NCBI GenBank assembly: GCA_030530685.1
Contig: JAUMUM010000008.1
Span: 29,337 to 93,336 of the forward strand
Direction of reading: 5' to 3'
DNA length: 64,000 nucleotides
Source of the DNA: Actinomycetaceae bacterium
GTDB lineage: Bacteria; Actinomycetota; Actinomycetes; Actinomycetales; Actinomycetaceae
Within the stretch, counting starts at the first letter, position 1. The number at the start of each line of letters is the position of its first letter. A program made the position numbers and the translations under genes. Shown here one piece after another: positions 35,276-44,641 of this stretch. The notes under the pieces are model-generated. The model saw nothing but the letters and a program-made list of their open reading frames with translations, was not told where the DNA came from and ran no database searches.

Positions 35276-35995
35276 GTGGCTACTTTATCTTCGACGCGAA
35301 AGCGTGGGTTGCAGACCTCCGTGGCGATCAAGGTCACCATGGCCGTCACGGGCCTGATCTTCGTGGGCTTCGTTCTTTTCCACATGTACGGCAACCTCAA
35401 GTTGTTCCAGGGCAAGGAAACGTTCGATCACTACGCACACTTCCTGCAAAACGACCTCCTGTACCCGATACTGCCGCACCGTGGCGGCCTGTACCTGCTC
35501 AGGATCGGCCTGGCCCTTTCTCTGGTGCTGCACGTGGGCTCGGCCGCGCACCTGTACCTGCGCAACCGCAGGGCGAGGGGCTCCCAGTACAAGGTGAAGA
35601 GGGGTGTGAAGAAGAGCCAGAGCTACGCCTCGCGCACCATGAAGGTCGGCGGCGTCATCCTCCTGCTCTTCATCATCTTCCACATCCTGCATTTCACGGC
35701 GCTCAGGATCAACGTCGGTGGCGACTACTCGCAGCTTTCCCCTTACGAGCGCGTGGTCACGGCCTTCGATGGCGGCAGCGCCGCGTCGATCGCGTGCTAC
35801 CTCTTCTATCTCGCGGCTATGTGTGCACTGGCGCTGCACGTGCGTCACGGCGTCTTCTCCGCCCTCGCTACCCTTGGCCTGGATCGGCGCCGGCGCGAGG
35901 TGATGTTCAACGGCATCGCCTGGTTCTGCGCGCTCGCCCTTCTCATTGGTTTCATGGCTCCACCCACGGCCGTTCTCTTCGGCCTCATTCGCTGA
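35276..35995 (+). CDS. sdhC: Succinate dehydrogenase/fumarate reductase cytochrome b subunit
   Basis: Membrane anchor of complex II of the single-subunit, five-helix cytochrome b558 type used with menaquinone. Candidate heme ligand histidines lie in FVLFHMYGN, LVLHVGSAAH, IFHILHF and LALHVRHG. Five membrane segments are visible (about 18-40, 75-95, 122-145, 165-190 and 213-235). There are 239 residues from GTG 35276, which lies right after a -10 box. Together with sdhA and sdhB it may run as a fumarate reductase under anaerobic conditions. Confidence 0.93.
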   Translation: MATLSSTRKRGLQTSVAIKVTMAVTGLIFVGFVLFHMYGNLKLFQGKETFDHYAHFLQNDLLYPILPHRGGLYLLRIGLALSLVLHVGSAAHLYLRNRRARGSQYKVKRGVKKSQSYASRTMKVGGVILLLFIIFHILHFTALRINVGGDYSQLSPYERVVTAFDGGSAASIACYLFYLAAMCALALHVRHGVFSALATLGLDRRRREVMFNGIAWFCALALLIGFMAPPTAVLFGLIR

Positions 35996-36004
35996 GGGAT
36001 TCAC

Positions 36005-37966
36005 ATGACTGAGCAGATTCTCTACTACGAGGGCGACCAGATCGCCGACACCAAGGCACCTGCCGGCCCGCTTGAGGGCAAGTGGGAGAAGCGCAAGTTC
36101 GACGCCAGGTTGGTCAATCCGGCCAACCGGCGCAAGCTGTCGGTCATCGTCGTCGGGACCGGCCTGGCCGGTGGCGCCGCTGCTGCCTCCCTGGGCGAGA
36201 TGGGCTACAAGGTCAAGGCCTTCTACTACCAGGATTCGGCGCGCCGGGCGCACTCGATCGCGGCGCAGGGCGGAATCAACGCGGCGAAGAACTACAAGAA
36301 CGACAACGATTCGACCTACCGCCTGTTCTACGACACGATCAAGGGCGGTGACTTCCGCGCTCGCGAGGCCAATGTCTACCGCCTGGCCGAGGTCAGCGCG
36401 GCGATCATCGACCAGTGCGTGGCGCAGGGCGTGCCCTTCGCGCGCGAGTACGGCGGCTACCTCGACAACCGCTCCTTCGGTGGCGTCCAGGTCGCCCGCA
36501 CCTTCTACGCCCGCGGCCAGACGGGCCAGCAGCTGCTCATCGGCGCCTACCAGGCGCTCATGCGTCAGGTTGCGGCAGGCACGGTGGAAAGCTACTCCCG
36601 CCACGAGATGATGGAGCTCATCGTCAAGGACGGCAAGGCCCGCGGTATCATCGCTCGCGACATGGTCACGGGCGAGGTCGAAACCCACGTCGCCGACGCC
36701 GTCGTCCTGGCCACGGGCGGCTACGGCAACGTCTTCTTCCTCTCGACCAACGCGATGGGCTGCAACGGCTCGGCCATCTGGCGCGCCTACCGCAAGGGCG
36801 CTTACTTCGGCAATCCGTGCTACACGCAGATCCATCCCACGTGCATCCCGCAGCACGGCGACTACCAGTCCAAGCTCACGCTTATGTCGGAGTCGCTGCG
36901 CAACGACGGCCGCATCTGGGTTCCCAAGCGCAAGGAGGACTGCAAGAAGGATCCGCGCCAGATCCCCGAAGAGGACCGCGACTACTACCTCGAGCGCATC
37001 TACCCGGCATTCGGCAACCTGGTCCCACGTGACATCGCCTCGCGGCAGGCCAAGAACATGTGCGACGAGGGCCGCGGCGTCGGCCCGGAGATCGACGGCG
37101 TTGCGCGCGGTGTCTACCTGGACTTCGCCGATGCCATCAAGCGCATGGGCAAGGATGCCGTTTCGGCGAGGTACGGCAACCTCTTCGACATGTACCAGAG
37201 GATCACGGACGACGACCCGTACGAGGTGCCCATGCGCATCTACCCGGCGGTCCACTACACGATGGGCGGCCTGTGGGTCGACTACGACCTCCAGTCGACC
37301 GTGCCGGGCCTGTTCGTCACGGGCGAGGCCAACTTCTCCGATCACGGCGCCAACCGCCTGGGTGCCTCGGCGCTCATGCAGGGCCTGGCCGACGGGTACT
37401 TCGTCCTTCCCAATACGATCAACGACTACCTCGCCGACGGCCCGTTCGAGCCGCTGGCCGACGACGATCCCGCGCTCGTCGAGGCCCGTGCCTCGGTCGA
37501 GGGCCGCATCAAGCACTTCATGGAGCTGCGGGGCACGCATTCGGTGGACTACTACCACAAGAAGCTCGGCTCGATCATGTGGGAAAAGTGCGGAATGGCC
37601 CGCGATGCCAACGGCCTGCTGGAAGCCATCCGGGACATTCGCGCCCTGCGTGCCGACTTCTGGAAGAACGTCAAGGTGCCGGGCGCGCCCGGCGAGCTCA
37701 ATGTCTCGCTCGAGAAGGCCGGCCGCGTCGCCGATTTCCTCGAGCTCGGCGAGCTCATGTGCATTGACGCGCTCCACCGCGAGGAATCCTGCGGAGGCCA
37801 CTTCCGCACGGAGTCTCAGACGGAGGAGGGCGAGGCCCTGCGCGACGATCAGAAGTTCGCCTACGTGGCGGCCTGGCAGTTCACTGGCGACGGCAAGCCG
37901 CCGGTTCTTCACAAGGAAGTCCTTGACTACGAGTTCGTCCATATGAAGCAGCGGAGTTACAAGTGA
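36005..37966 (+). CDS. sdhA: Succinate dehydrogenase/fumarate reductase flavoprotein subunit
   Basis: Catalytic subunit with covalent FAD. The FAD fold starts at [20 protein letters not shown]. The His in [17 protein letters not shown] is the likely FAD attachment site. Active-site elements include [20 protein letters not shown] and [18 protein letters not shown], then [18 protein letters not shown]. The 653-residue length is typical of the Bacillus/Wolinella-like class that pairs with a cytochrome b558 SdhC. It follows sdhC by nine bases; its stop overlaps the sdhB GTG. Confidence 0.95.
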   Translation: MTEQILYYEGDQIADTKAPAGPLEGKWEKRKFDARLVNPANRRKLSVIVVGTGLAGGAAAASLGEMGYKVKAFYYQDSARRAHSIAAQGGINAAKNYKNDNDSTYRLFYDTIKGGDFRAREANVYRLAEVSAAIIDQCVAQGVPFAREYGGYLDNRSFGGVQVARTFYARGQTGQQLLIGAYQALMRQVAAGTVESYSRHEMMELIVKDGKARGIIARDMVTGEVETHVADAVVLATGGYGNVFFLSTNAMGCNGSAIWRAYRKGAYFGNPCYTQIHPTCIPQHGDYQSKLTLMSESLRNDGRIWVPKRKEDCKKDPRQIPEEDRDYYLERIYPAFGNLVPRDIASRQAKNMCDEGRGVGPEIDGVARGVYLDFADAIKRMGKDAVSARYGNLFDMYQRITDDDPYEVPMRIYPAVHYTMGGLWVDYDLQSTVPGLFVTGEANFSDHGANRLGASALMQGLADGYFVLPNTINDYLADGPFEPLADDDPALVEARASVEGRIKHFMELRGTHSVDYYHKKLGSIMWEKCGMARDANGLLEAIRDIRALRADFWKNVKVPGAPGELNVSLEKAGRVADFLELGELMCIDALHREESCGGHFRTESQTEEGEALRDDQKFAYVAAWQFTGDGKPPVLHKEVLDYEFVHMKQRSYK

Positions 37967-38715
37967 GAATCAATCTGGAGTTTTGGCGTCAGAACGGGCC
38001 GAAGGATCAGGGACACTTCGAGACCCGCACGCTGGACAATGTCGACGAGCACGCGTCGTTCCTGGAGATGCTCGACGTGCTCAACGAGGAACTCTTCGAC
38101 GAGGGCGAAGAGCCCGTCGCCTTTGATTCCGACTGTCGCGAGGGCATCTGCGGCCAGTGCGGAATCGTCATCAACGGCGACCCGCACGGCCCGCACCGCA
38201 CGACGACCTGCCAGCTGCACATGCGCAGCTTCAAGGACGGCGACACGATCACGCTGGAGCCGTGGCGCTCCAAGGCGTTCCCGGTCATCAAGGACCTCGT
38301 GGTCGACCGCGGCGCGCTGGATCGCATCGTTCAGGCCGGCGGCTACATCTCGGTCAACACGGGTGCGGCCCCGGACGCGCATTCGCAGCTCGTTCCCAAG
38401 GACGACGCCGACCGTTCCTTCGAGGCCGCCGCGTGCATCGGCTGCGGCGCCTGCGTGGCCGCGTGCCCGAACGGCTCGTCCATGCTGTTCACCTCGGCCA
38501 AGGTCATGCACCTCGGCCTGCTGCCTCAGGGCGACCCGGAGCGGCGCGACCGCGTCGTCAATATGCTCGCCCAGCAGGACGACGAGGGCTTTGGCGGCTG
38601 CACGAACACGGGTGCCTGCGCGAGCGTCTGCCCCAAGGAGATCCCCTTCGAGCTCATCTCGCTGCTCAACCGGGATCTCATCAAGTCGCTCAACCACGTC
38701 GGCCGGGCTCGGTAG
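37963..38715 (+). CDS. sdhB: Succinate dehydrogenase/fumarate reductase iron-sulfur subunit
   Basis: Electron-transfer subunit of complex II. The N-terminal ferredoxin domain has the 2Fe-2S ligands [11 protein letters not shown] plus a later Cys in TTCQLHM. The C-terminal domain has [15 protein letters not shown] (4Fe-4S) and [16 protein letters not shown] (3Fe-4S). There are 250 residues. The GTG start overlaps the sdhA stop (GTGA). Confidence 0.95.
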   Translation: MRINLEFWRQNGPKDQGHFETRTLDNVDEHASFLEMLDVLNEELFDEGEEPVAFDSDCREGICGQCGIVINGDPHGPHRTTTCQLHMRSFKDGDTITLEPWRSKAFPVIKDLVVDRGALDRIVQAGGYISVNTGAAPDAHSQLVPKDDADRSFEAAACIGCGACVAACPNGSSMLFTSAKVMHLGLLPQGDPERRDRVVNMLAQQDDEGFGGCTNTGACASVCPKEIPFELISLLNRDLIKSLNHVGRAR

Positions 38716-38794
38716 GAGCCGCAGCGCGAGCCGGCCGTTGGGTACTGTTGCGGTGGTCCGCCGCGGTGGCAGCCCGCGTCGGCCGCCGTCGGCG

Positions 38795-38800
38795 TACAAT
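38795..38800 (+). promoter_or_regulatory. -10 box of tsaD
   Basis: TACAAT ends eight bases before the GTG start of tsaD. GAGG lies four bases before the GTG but within the expected promoter-start interval, so a leaderless or near-leaderless mRNA is likely. Confidence 0.42.
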
Positions 38801-38808
38801 GAGGCCTC

Positions 38809-39846
38809 GTGAGCATCACGGTTCTTGGCATCGAAACGTCTTGTGACGAGACGGGCGTCGCCGTCGTGCGCGATGGCCAGCTGCTGGCCGACGTCACCGC
38901 GACATCCATGGACGAATACGCGCGCTATGGCGGGATCATCCCGGAGATCGCCTCGCGCGCCCACCTCGAGGCCTTCGTGCCCACGCTCGATGCGGCGCTA
39001 GAGCGTGCCGGGGTCGGCCTTGAAGACTGTGACGCGATCGCCGTGACGGCCGGGCCCGGGCTCATTGGCTCGCTCACGGTGGGCGTCTCGGCTGCCAAGG
39101 CGCTCGCGCTGTCGGTAGGCAAGCCGCTGTACGGCGTCAACCACATCGTCGGGCATCTGGCCGTGGACGAGTTGGTCAATGGCGACTTCCCCGAGCGCTT
39201 CGTTGGGCTCGTGGTCTCCGGCGGGCACTCGTCGATCCTGCGGGTCGGCAATATCGCCACCGACGTCGAGGAGCTCGGCGGCACGCTGGACGATGCGGCA
39301 GGGGAGGCCTTCGACAAGGTCGGGCGCCTGCTCGGGCTGCCGTACCCGGGCGGCCCGCACATCGACAGGCTCGCCAGGCAGGGCGACCGCGAGGCCATCC
39401 GCTTCCCGCGCGGCCTGGGCGGCAAGAACAAGGCCCGCCACCCCTACGATTTTTCTTTCTCCGGACTTAAGACGGCTGTGGCGCGCTACGTCGAGGGCAT
39501 GGAAGAGCGCGGCGAGGCCTTGCCTGAGGCCGATATCGCGGCGGGCTTTTCCGAGGCCATATGCGATGTGCTGACGGAAAAGGCGATGGCTGCCTGCCAG
39601 GTTCACGACTGCGGCACGCTCGTCATCGGCGGTGGGTTCTCCGCCAATTCGCGCCTGCGCGAGCTGGCCGGGCAGCGCGCGGACAAGTACGGCATTGACG
39701 TGCGCATCCCACCCATCCGCTACTGCACCGACAATGGCGCGATGGTCGCCGCGCTCGGCTGGGAACTCGTGCGAAACGGCGTGCAGCCTTCGGGCTTGGA
39801 TATCACAGTGGATACGGGTATGCCGCTCGGTAAGACGAGCTTGTGA
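38809..39846 (+). CDS. tsaD: tRNA N6-adenosine threonylcarbamoyltransferase TsaD
   Basis: TsaD transfers the threonylcarbamoyl group to A37 of ANN-decoding tRNAs. The metal-binding HxxxH is NHIVGHLAVDE. ITVLGIETSCDETGVAVV at the start, EIASRAHLEAF, SGGHSSIL and CTDNGAMVAALGWE are diagnostic. There are 345 residues, starting with GTG. Its partners tsaB and rimI lie 3.7 kb upstream, beyond sdhCAB. Confidence 0.96.
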   Translation: MSITVLGIETSCDETGVAVVRDGQLLADVTATSMDEYARYGGIIPEIASRAHLEAFVPTLDAALERAGVGLEDCDAIAVTAGPGLIGSLTVGVSAAKALALSVGKPLYGVNHIVGHLAVDELVNGDFPERFVGLVVSGGHSSILRVGNIATDVEELGGTLDDAAGEAFDKVGRLLGLPYPGGPHIDRLARQGDREAIRFPRGLGGKNKARHPYDFSFSGLKTAVARYVEGMEERGEALPEADIAAGFSEAICDVLTEKAMAACQVHDCGTLVIGGGFSANSRLRELAGQRADKYGIDVRIPPIRYCTDNGAMVAALGWELVRNGVQPSGLDITVDTGMPLGKTSL

Positions 39847-39930
39847 GGGTCTGGTTCGCTGGCTGTGGTCTGATGGGGCCGGTGGTTGGGCTGAGGCAGC
39901 CCGTTTGCTGGTCGGTTTGCTGGTGCGCCA

Positions 39931-39953
39931 CTCGCCGGGACTACTCCGGCGAG
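39931..39953. terminator. Hairpin between convergent tsaD and ABC ATPase genes
   Basis: CTCGCCGG (39931-39938) pairs with CCGGCGAG (39946-39953) around a 7-base loop. No T-tract is seen on either side. A short direct repeat (TTTGCTGGTsGG, two copies near 39904 and 39916) lies just before it. Confidence 0.38.
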
Positions 39954-39970
39954 CAGGTCCATCCGCCCGG

Positions 39971-40762
39971 CTAATCGACCAGCCTTCCGTCGAGCAACTG
40001 GACGACGCGGTCGCAGCGCTCGGCCACCCTGGGGTCGTGCGTGGCCAGAACCACCGCCGTTCCCTCGGCGCGCCGCTCCAGCAGGGCGCCGATCACAGAG
40101 CGCGCGGTCGCCCCGTCGAGGGCGGCGGTCGGCTCGTCGGCCAGGATGACCCGCGGCCCGTTGGCGATGGCTCGGGCGATGGCCACGCGCTGACGCTCGC
40201 CGCCCGATAGCTTGCCGGCCGCCTTGCCCATTGCCTTGGCCATGCCGACCTGTTGCGCCGCTGAGGCCGCCCTGCGCCGCCGCTCGTCCTTCTTGATTCT
40301 GGGCCGGGCGTACTCCAGCGGGATGGAGATATTGGCCTCGACGGTCTCGTCGTCGACAATGGCGTAGTCCTGGTGGACGAAGCCGAAGAACTCGTTGCGC
40401 AGGCGCGCTTTGTCGGCCGCGCTCGCGTTGCGCCCGCCGCGGCCGGAGGCGGGGAGGTCGATTGCGGTGGTGGCGCCGACGTCCAGGCGGCCGCTGCTGG
40501 GCGTGAGCATGAGGCCCATGATTCGCAGGAGCGTCGACTTGCCGCAGCCCGAAGGCCCCATGATCGCCACGGCCTCGCCGGCTTGGATGGCGATCGACAC
40601 GTCGTCGAGGGCGCGGACCTTGCCGTAGTCCTTCGTCGCCGAGGTCAGGGCCAGCAGCGTGTCGGACGTGGGGCCAACCTCTCGCGGGCTCGGGCTGGAT
40701 GCGGGGCGAACCTCTTGCGAACCTACCACGCGCGAATCGGTGCGCCGACTGCGCCTCACCAT
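39971..40762 (-). CDS. ABC transporter ATP-binding protein (MacB/LolD class)
   Basis: ATPase of 263 residues for the two half-permeases encoded just upstream. Walker A is GPSGCGKSTLL, the Q-loop region is FGFVHQDYAIVDDE, the signature is LSGGERQRVAIARAIA, and Walker B is ILADEPTAALD, with the switch His in LATHDPRV. The open frame is longer, but ATG 40762 has AAGGGAG six bases upstream and lies in a 7-base overlap with the preceding permease gene. The cassette is convergent with tsaD. Confidence 0.9.
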   Translation of the reverse strand: MVRRSRRTDSRVVGSQEVRPASSPSPREVGPTSDTLLALTSATKDYGKVRALDDVSIAIQAGEAVAIMGPSGCGKSTLLRIMGLMLTPSSGRLDVGATTAIDLPASGRGGRNASAADKARLRNEFFGFVHQDYAIVDDETVEANISIPLEYARPRIKKDERRRRAASAAQQVGMAKAMGKAAGKLSGGERQRVAIARAIANGPRVILADEPTAALDGATARSVIGALLERRAEGTAVVLATHDPRVAERCDRVVQLLDGRLVD

Positions 40763-41835
40763 GGCGTCTCCCTTCTGTCGAATGAACGGACGGTCATGAC
40801 GCCGCGAACGAGGAACGCGGCGAATAGCGCGACCAGAGCCGCCAGGATCCACCTGGCCGGGGTGGCGACCGGGTACCCCATGAGCATGAGGACGACGAGT
40901 ATCGGCACCGGGAGCGCGAGCACGACCGTGGCAAGGAATCCCGCCACGCGCAGCCATACGGTCGACTCCCGCGCCCCGTACATGCGCCGGATCGCGAAAT
41001 CGCGGTATCGCGCCCGCAGCGTTTGCCTTGTGACCATGGCGAAGCACATGAGCGTCAGCGCGGCGAAGGCCGCGATGCCCAGAACGTAGACGGCCGACAT
41101 CGTCATGACGTCGCCCAATTGTTGTGACTGCGCATACTGGACGGAGCTTGGGATGAGATAGAGGCCGGTCCTGGCCGAGGCCCGCACGAAGCCGGCCATG
41201 TCCGCCTCGGGAATGCCGAAGCTAACGACGTTGATCAGCGCCTCCTCTTGTTCCTCGGAATTGAGCTTCGGTAGATCCTCGGGGCGAAGGTGGAGGACGA
41301 CGGTCTCGTCGAGTGAATGACCCGAAGCGTGCGGGTCGAACCAGACTGCGCCGCGGGGAAGGGCCTCGTCCGCGGTGAGCCTGTGGTCGGCGATTTCTAT
41401 TTCCGGAACTGGGCCTTCGACGCGCTCGCCGCGCATGGCGCAGGGCGCCGGCGAGCACAACTCGAGGTCCGGGAAAATGCTTCGCGCACGCTGCCCGATG
41501 ACGATTGCGACGGGGTGGCCGCCGGCGAATCCCGGGTCATTGACGCGCACATTGCTGACGACAGCAGTATAGGCCTTGCCCTCGCTCATCCACTGTTCGG
41601 CGATGTCGATCGCTTCGGAATCGGTCGAGGCGATGCCCGGGGAGTAGTGGAACGCGAGGATCGTCGCGTTGTGCTCGCGCAGCGCCAGCCCGCCCCGCAG
41701 GGAGGAGTACTGGATCATGACGTCGGCCATGAGAAAGGTTAGGACGGCACTGGTGACCGCCATCATGGCCGAAAGGAGGCCAATGACGGGCCAGCGCCGG
41801 CCGGCCACAAGCATTCCGGCCCGGAACTCACGCAC
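40756..41835 (-). CDS. ABC transporter half-permease, FtsX-like (second)
   Basis: A 359-residue membrane protein. One N-terminal membrane segment (about 13-38) is followed by about 200 extracytoplasmic residues with two cysteines (LELCSPAPCAM) and then three membrane segments (about 245-270, 297-325, 328-350). The segment RARYRDFAIRRMYGARESTVWL resembles the cytoplasmic loop of FtsX/MacB permeases. GTG 41835, seven bases after AGGAGG, is chosen; it overlaps the upstream gene by eight bases. With the preceding gene it adds up to about 690 residues, the size of the one-piece permease/immunity proteins found with lactococcin-972-type bacteriocins, but no bacteriocin gene was found. Confidence 0.7.
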   Translation of the reverse strand: MREFRAGMLVAGRRWPVIGLLSAMMAVTSAVLTFLMADVMIQYSSLRGGLALREHNATILAFHYSPGIASTDSEAIDIAEQWMSEGKAYTAVVSNVRVNDPGFAGGHPVAIVIGQRARSIFPDLELCSPAPCAMRGERVEGPVPEIEIADHRLTADEALPRGAVWFDPHASGHSLDETVVLHLRPEDLPKLNSEEQEEALINVVSFGIPEADMAGFVRASARTGLYLIPSSVQYAQSQQLGDVMTMSAVYVLGIAAFAALTLMCFAMVTRQTLRARYRDFAIRRMYGARESTVWLRVAGFLATVVLALPVPILVVLMLMGYPVATPARWILAALVALFAAFLVRGVMTVRSFDRRETPW

Positions 41836-42820
41836 GCTCCAACCTCCTGACGTGGGCGGATGTGGCGATTCGGGTGAGGACGGCGTAGGCGGTGCAGACG
41901 ATTGCCACGGCGGCGCCCGCACCCAGGGCGGAGAAGACCGATAGCTCCCGCGACCACGACGTGCGAACGGCGAAAATGGCCAGGCCGTCCAGGCAGGCGC
42001 CGAGCACGAGCCCGAGGCCTAGGGCCGGCAGCCGGGTGCGCAGTTCGCGGCGCCATAGCCGTGCCGCCGTTGCCCCCGATGTCCAACGCACGTCGGGCCC
42101 GCGCCCCTGGCGTGTTCGCATGGCCCAGTAGATCATTGCGCTGGCCAAGCCCGCCGCCAGCAGCGCACTCGTGGCGACAAACAGAGGATTTTGTAGAATA
42201 TAAGTTATCAACGGTTGGTGATTGTCCGTGAACGCTCCCATGTTGGTGCTGCCAACAATATTCTGGAACTTAGCGATGACTTCCGTGTCGCGGGTTGTAA
42301 GAATGCAGGTTCCATTCGGCAGGAGACTGTTGACCCTTGCTGGGCTGTCGTCGAGTAGGCGAACGTACTGGATGTTCGAGGGGATGCCGGGGATACCTGA
42401 GATCGGCCGGCCCACTGAGTACTCGTCGGGAATCAGGGGAGGTTGGCCATCGGTGAACCCGGCCGTGTATGTTCCCGCGATCGGATAGGCGGTGCCCGGG
42501 ACGGCGTCCCTCGCGAGCCATGGGATGTGGCCGTGGGGATCGACCGCGATGATTTCAGGGTGTCCTTCGTCCGCTATGTAGGCGATGGCAATATCTTCCT
42601 CTTCGGCCAGTGCGCGCAAGCGTTGCGCGAAGCGAGTGTATGCCCCAGAAGACTCCTCAGGCGGCGGGCCGGTGGGTCTCAGGTCCAGCGTCGTCGATTC
42701 CTCGAGGCCCAGGCGGGTTTCGGAGTAGTCCTCGTTCACCCAGTGGATGGCCCACACCCAGAAGGCGACGAGGATGCCGAGGAGGACGCCGGTTGCAAAA
42801 TATGGGATTGTGCGTTTCAT
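41828..42820 (-). CDS. ABC transporter half-permease, FtsX-like (first)
   Basis: A 330-residue membrane protein with the same layout as the next gene: membrane segment at about 8-30, an extracytoplasmic domain of about 185 residues, then membrane segments at about 218-238, 268-290 and 297-318. The extracytoplasmic part has single-residue similarity in layout to the second half-permease but I see no close sequence match. ATG 42820 with GGGAG five bases upstream is preferred to ATG 42832. The gene is noticeably richer in A/T than its neighbours, especially near 42185-42320, which suggests recent acquisition. Confidence 0.66.
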   Translation of the reverse strand: MKRTIPYFATGVLLGILVAFWVWAIHWVNEDYSETRLGLEESTTLDLRPTGPPPEESSGAYTRFAQRLRALAEEEDIAIAYIADEGHPEIIAVDPHGHIPWLARDAVPGTAYPIAGTYTAGFTDGQPPLIPDEYSVGRPISGIPGIPSNIQYVRLLDDSPARVNSLLPNGTCILTTRDTEVIAKFQNIVGSTNMGAFTDNHQPLITYILQNPLFVATSALLAAGLASAMIYWAMRTRQGRGPDVRWTSGATAARLWRRELRTRLPALGLGLVLGACLDGLAIFAVRTSWSRELSVFSALGAGAAVAIVCTAYAVLTRIATSAHVRRLERA

Positions 42821-43199
42821 GGCGGCTCCCATCGCGGACGACGTCGAATCGGAACACGGCGTCGGCGCCAGAATCTATTCGGTGGGCGATCGGGCGAAAG
42901 AGCGGACCCGGCGAGCGGTGCGCCATTCCCGGCGCTCCATGCGCCCGAGCGGTTCGCCGCGCCCGTGCTCATGAGCATGGATCCGAAGACCAGCGGGACT
43001 TGCGCTTGGCTGTGTGGCTATTCGGTAGCGCGAGACATGTGGAACTGTATGTGCGGTCGATAAGGGCGTCAAGGTAGTGCATGACCCAGGTCGGCCAACC
43101 CATTGGAGGGGGCTTGACCGGGGGAGGGTGCCGTTGGAAGGGGGCAGACTGGAGGAAGGGGCCGACCGGCCCGGCGGCGGCGCGTTCCAGCCGCCCGCG
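42821..43199. other. Gap upstream of the ABC half-permease operon
   Basis: No convincing gene. On the minus strand TAGATT (42877-42872) is a possible -10 for the ABC operon. A 53-codon minus-strand frame (42978-42817) ends in an ATGA overlap with the half-permease start but has no ribosome binding site or signal peptide. I looked here for a lactococcin-972-like precursor and did not find one. The right end is moderately G-rich (GGGGGAGGG runs near 43105-43130). Confidence 0.45.
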
Positions 43200-44420
43200 T
43201 CAGTGGCCGAGCCTGCGCGCGAGGATTGCGCGGCGGCGCCCCATGACCGGCGTGAGGATGAGAACGGCGGGCTCGCCCTGCCGGGTGCCGAGCTTGGCGC
43301 GCAGGCGCTCCGGCTCGATGTCAATGCCACGCTTCTTGATCTCCAGCGGGCCGACGCCGCGCGCCGCCAGAGCCTTCTTTATCGCCTTGATGTCAACCGG
43401 CAGCACGTCGAGGACCTCGAAGGCCGCGGCGCCGGGAACTGGCATGCCGCCCGTTGGCGCCGCACCTGCCATCGCACTGCCGCCTGCCAGTGCCGCCTCC
43501 CCGGACAGGTAGGCGATCCCCGGCGAGACGGGGGCGAGGTCATGCTCCCGGCACATGGCCGCGATGCCGCCGCTGCGAATGATGGCCGAGTCGGGCTCGA
43601 CCAGGACCGCCCCAAGCTCGCGCGGCTCGACCTGGACCACCGGCTCGTCGGCCGCGGCCGCACCGGAGTCGTAGATGCGCCCGTCCACCCGCGCGATCCT
43701 GCCGGGCTCGCCGACGCCGAGCCAGACGACGGCCTCCAGGAGACCGCCGCCCTCGCTGATCCACTCGACCCGCGCCCGCCCGGGCAGCGCGGCGTGATCG
43801 ATGCCCGGGGCGACCTTGATCCCCGCCACGGGCAGGCGCTCGGCGACCTGAAGCGCGCGGCTGAAGGCCGGCGACCAGTGCTCGGGATTGGTGATCCTCT
43901 TGCCCGAGGCCGTGCGGCGCGCCGGGTCGAGCCAGACGGCGTCGGCCCCACCAATGCTCGCCAGCAACTCGAAGCCGTCGCCGTGCACGACGGTAGCGCC
44001 GGGCACGTTGCGGGCAGCGAAGAGCGCGGTGATCTCGTCGGCCTCAATGGCCGTGACGGTCAGGCCGGCCTCGGCGAAGGCCAGCGAGTCGGCGCCAATC
44101 CCGCAGCCGAAGTCGACGACGTGGCGCGCGCCGGCCTCGACCAGGGTGGCGGCGTGACGGCGACCGACGCTCAGGCGCGTGGCCTGTTCGAGGCCGGCGG
44201 AGGTCAACAGGAGGCCGCCGGCCACGTCGCCGAACTTAGACCGTGCCTTGGCGCGCAGGCGCGACTGGGTCAGGGCGGCGGCAATGAGTTCGGGGGAGTG
44301 GCCCTCGGCGCGCAGTCGCTCGCTGAGCGCAAGCAGGCCCTCGGATGAATATGGCGGCAGACTGTCGAGCAGCTCTTGGCCCTTCCGGCTGACAAGCTCC
44401 GATATTCCCCTGGATTCCAC
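43200..44420 (-). CDS. THUMP-like-domain class I SAM methyltransferase
   Basis: A Rossmann-fold methyltransferase of 406 residues. The SAM motif I is VVDFGCGIGADSLAFAEAG, motif II is VTAIEADEITA, and the catalytic-region VWLDPARR resembles the N/D-P-P-Y/F-type motif IV (DPAR). The C-terminal about 100 residues, with LDVLPVDIKAIKKALAARGV and LEIKKRGIDIEPERLRAKL, match the THUMP-like C-terminal domain of this actinobacterial family. The substrate is unknown, perhaps RNA. A Gly/Ala/Met/Pro-rich insertion precedes the C-terminal domain. The start is GTG 44420. Confidence 0.83.
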   Translation of the reverse strand: MESRGISELVSRKGQELLDSLPPYSSEGLLALSERLRAEGHSPELIAAALTQSRLRAKARSKFGDVAGGLLLTSAGLEQATRLSVGRRHAATLVEAGARHVVDFGCGIGADSLAFAEAGLTVTAIEADEITALFAARNVPGATVVHGDGFELLASIGGADAVWLDPARRTASGKRITNPEHWSPAFSRALQVAERLPVAGIKVAPGIDHAALPGRARVEWISEGGGLLEAVVWLGVGEPGRIARVDGRIYDSGAAAADEPVVQVEPRELGAVLVEPDSAIIRSGGIAAMCREHDLAPVSPGIAYLSGEAALAGGSAMAGAAPTGGMPVPGAAAFEVLDVLPVDIKAIKKALAARGVGPLEIKKRGIDIEPERLRAKLGTRQGEPAVLILTPVMGRRRAILARRLGH

Positions 44421-44641
44421 GACGCCATCATCTCATCTCGGCCGGCGGGCCACCATGCGTGCCACCGTTCGACCATTGGCCGCCGGGCACTTGCCAAATG
44501 GCGCGCGAGTCGTTCCAGCCGGTGCGCGACGGCCGGCGAAGGCCCCGGCCCCGCGGCGGTGTTCGCTTCGTCATCGGGTCTGGCCGTCGCGGCCGAGCCT
44601 TGGTTGCCACGCCGTCGCCCTCCAACCACGCGGACGCGCCG

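Noticed and set aside
35285..37942. 885-codon open frame on the minus strand opposite sdhC-sdhA
   Set aside because: It mirrors the codon structure of the sdh genes in a GC-rich genome, has no family resemblance and no ribosome binding site. The same applies to other long antisense frames such as 4069-6000, 27793-29769 and 54013-56226 (minus).
42817..42978. 53-codon minus-strand frame ending in ATGA with the first half-permease, considered as a bacteriocin precursor or leader peptide
   Set aside because: No ribosome binding site, no signal peptide, basic low-complexity composition, and no lactococcin-972-like motif beyond a chance Gly-Ala-Trp.
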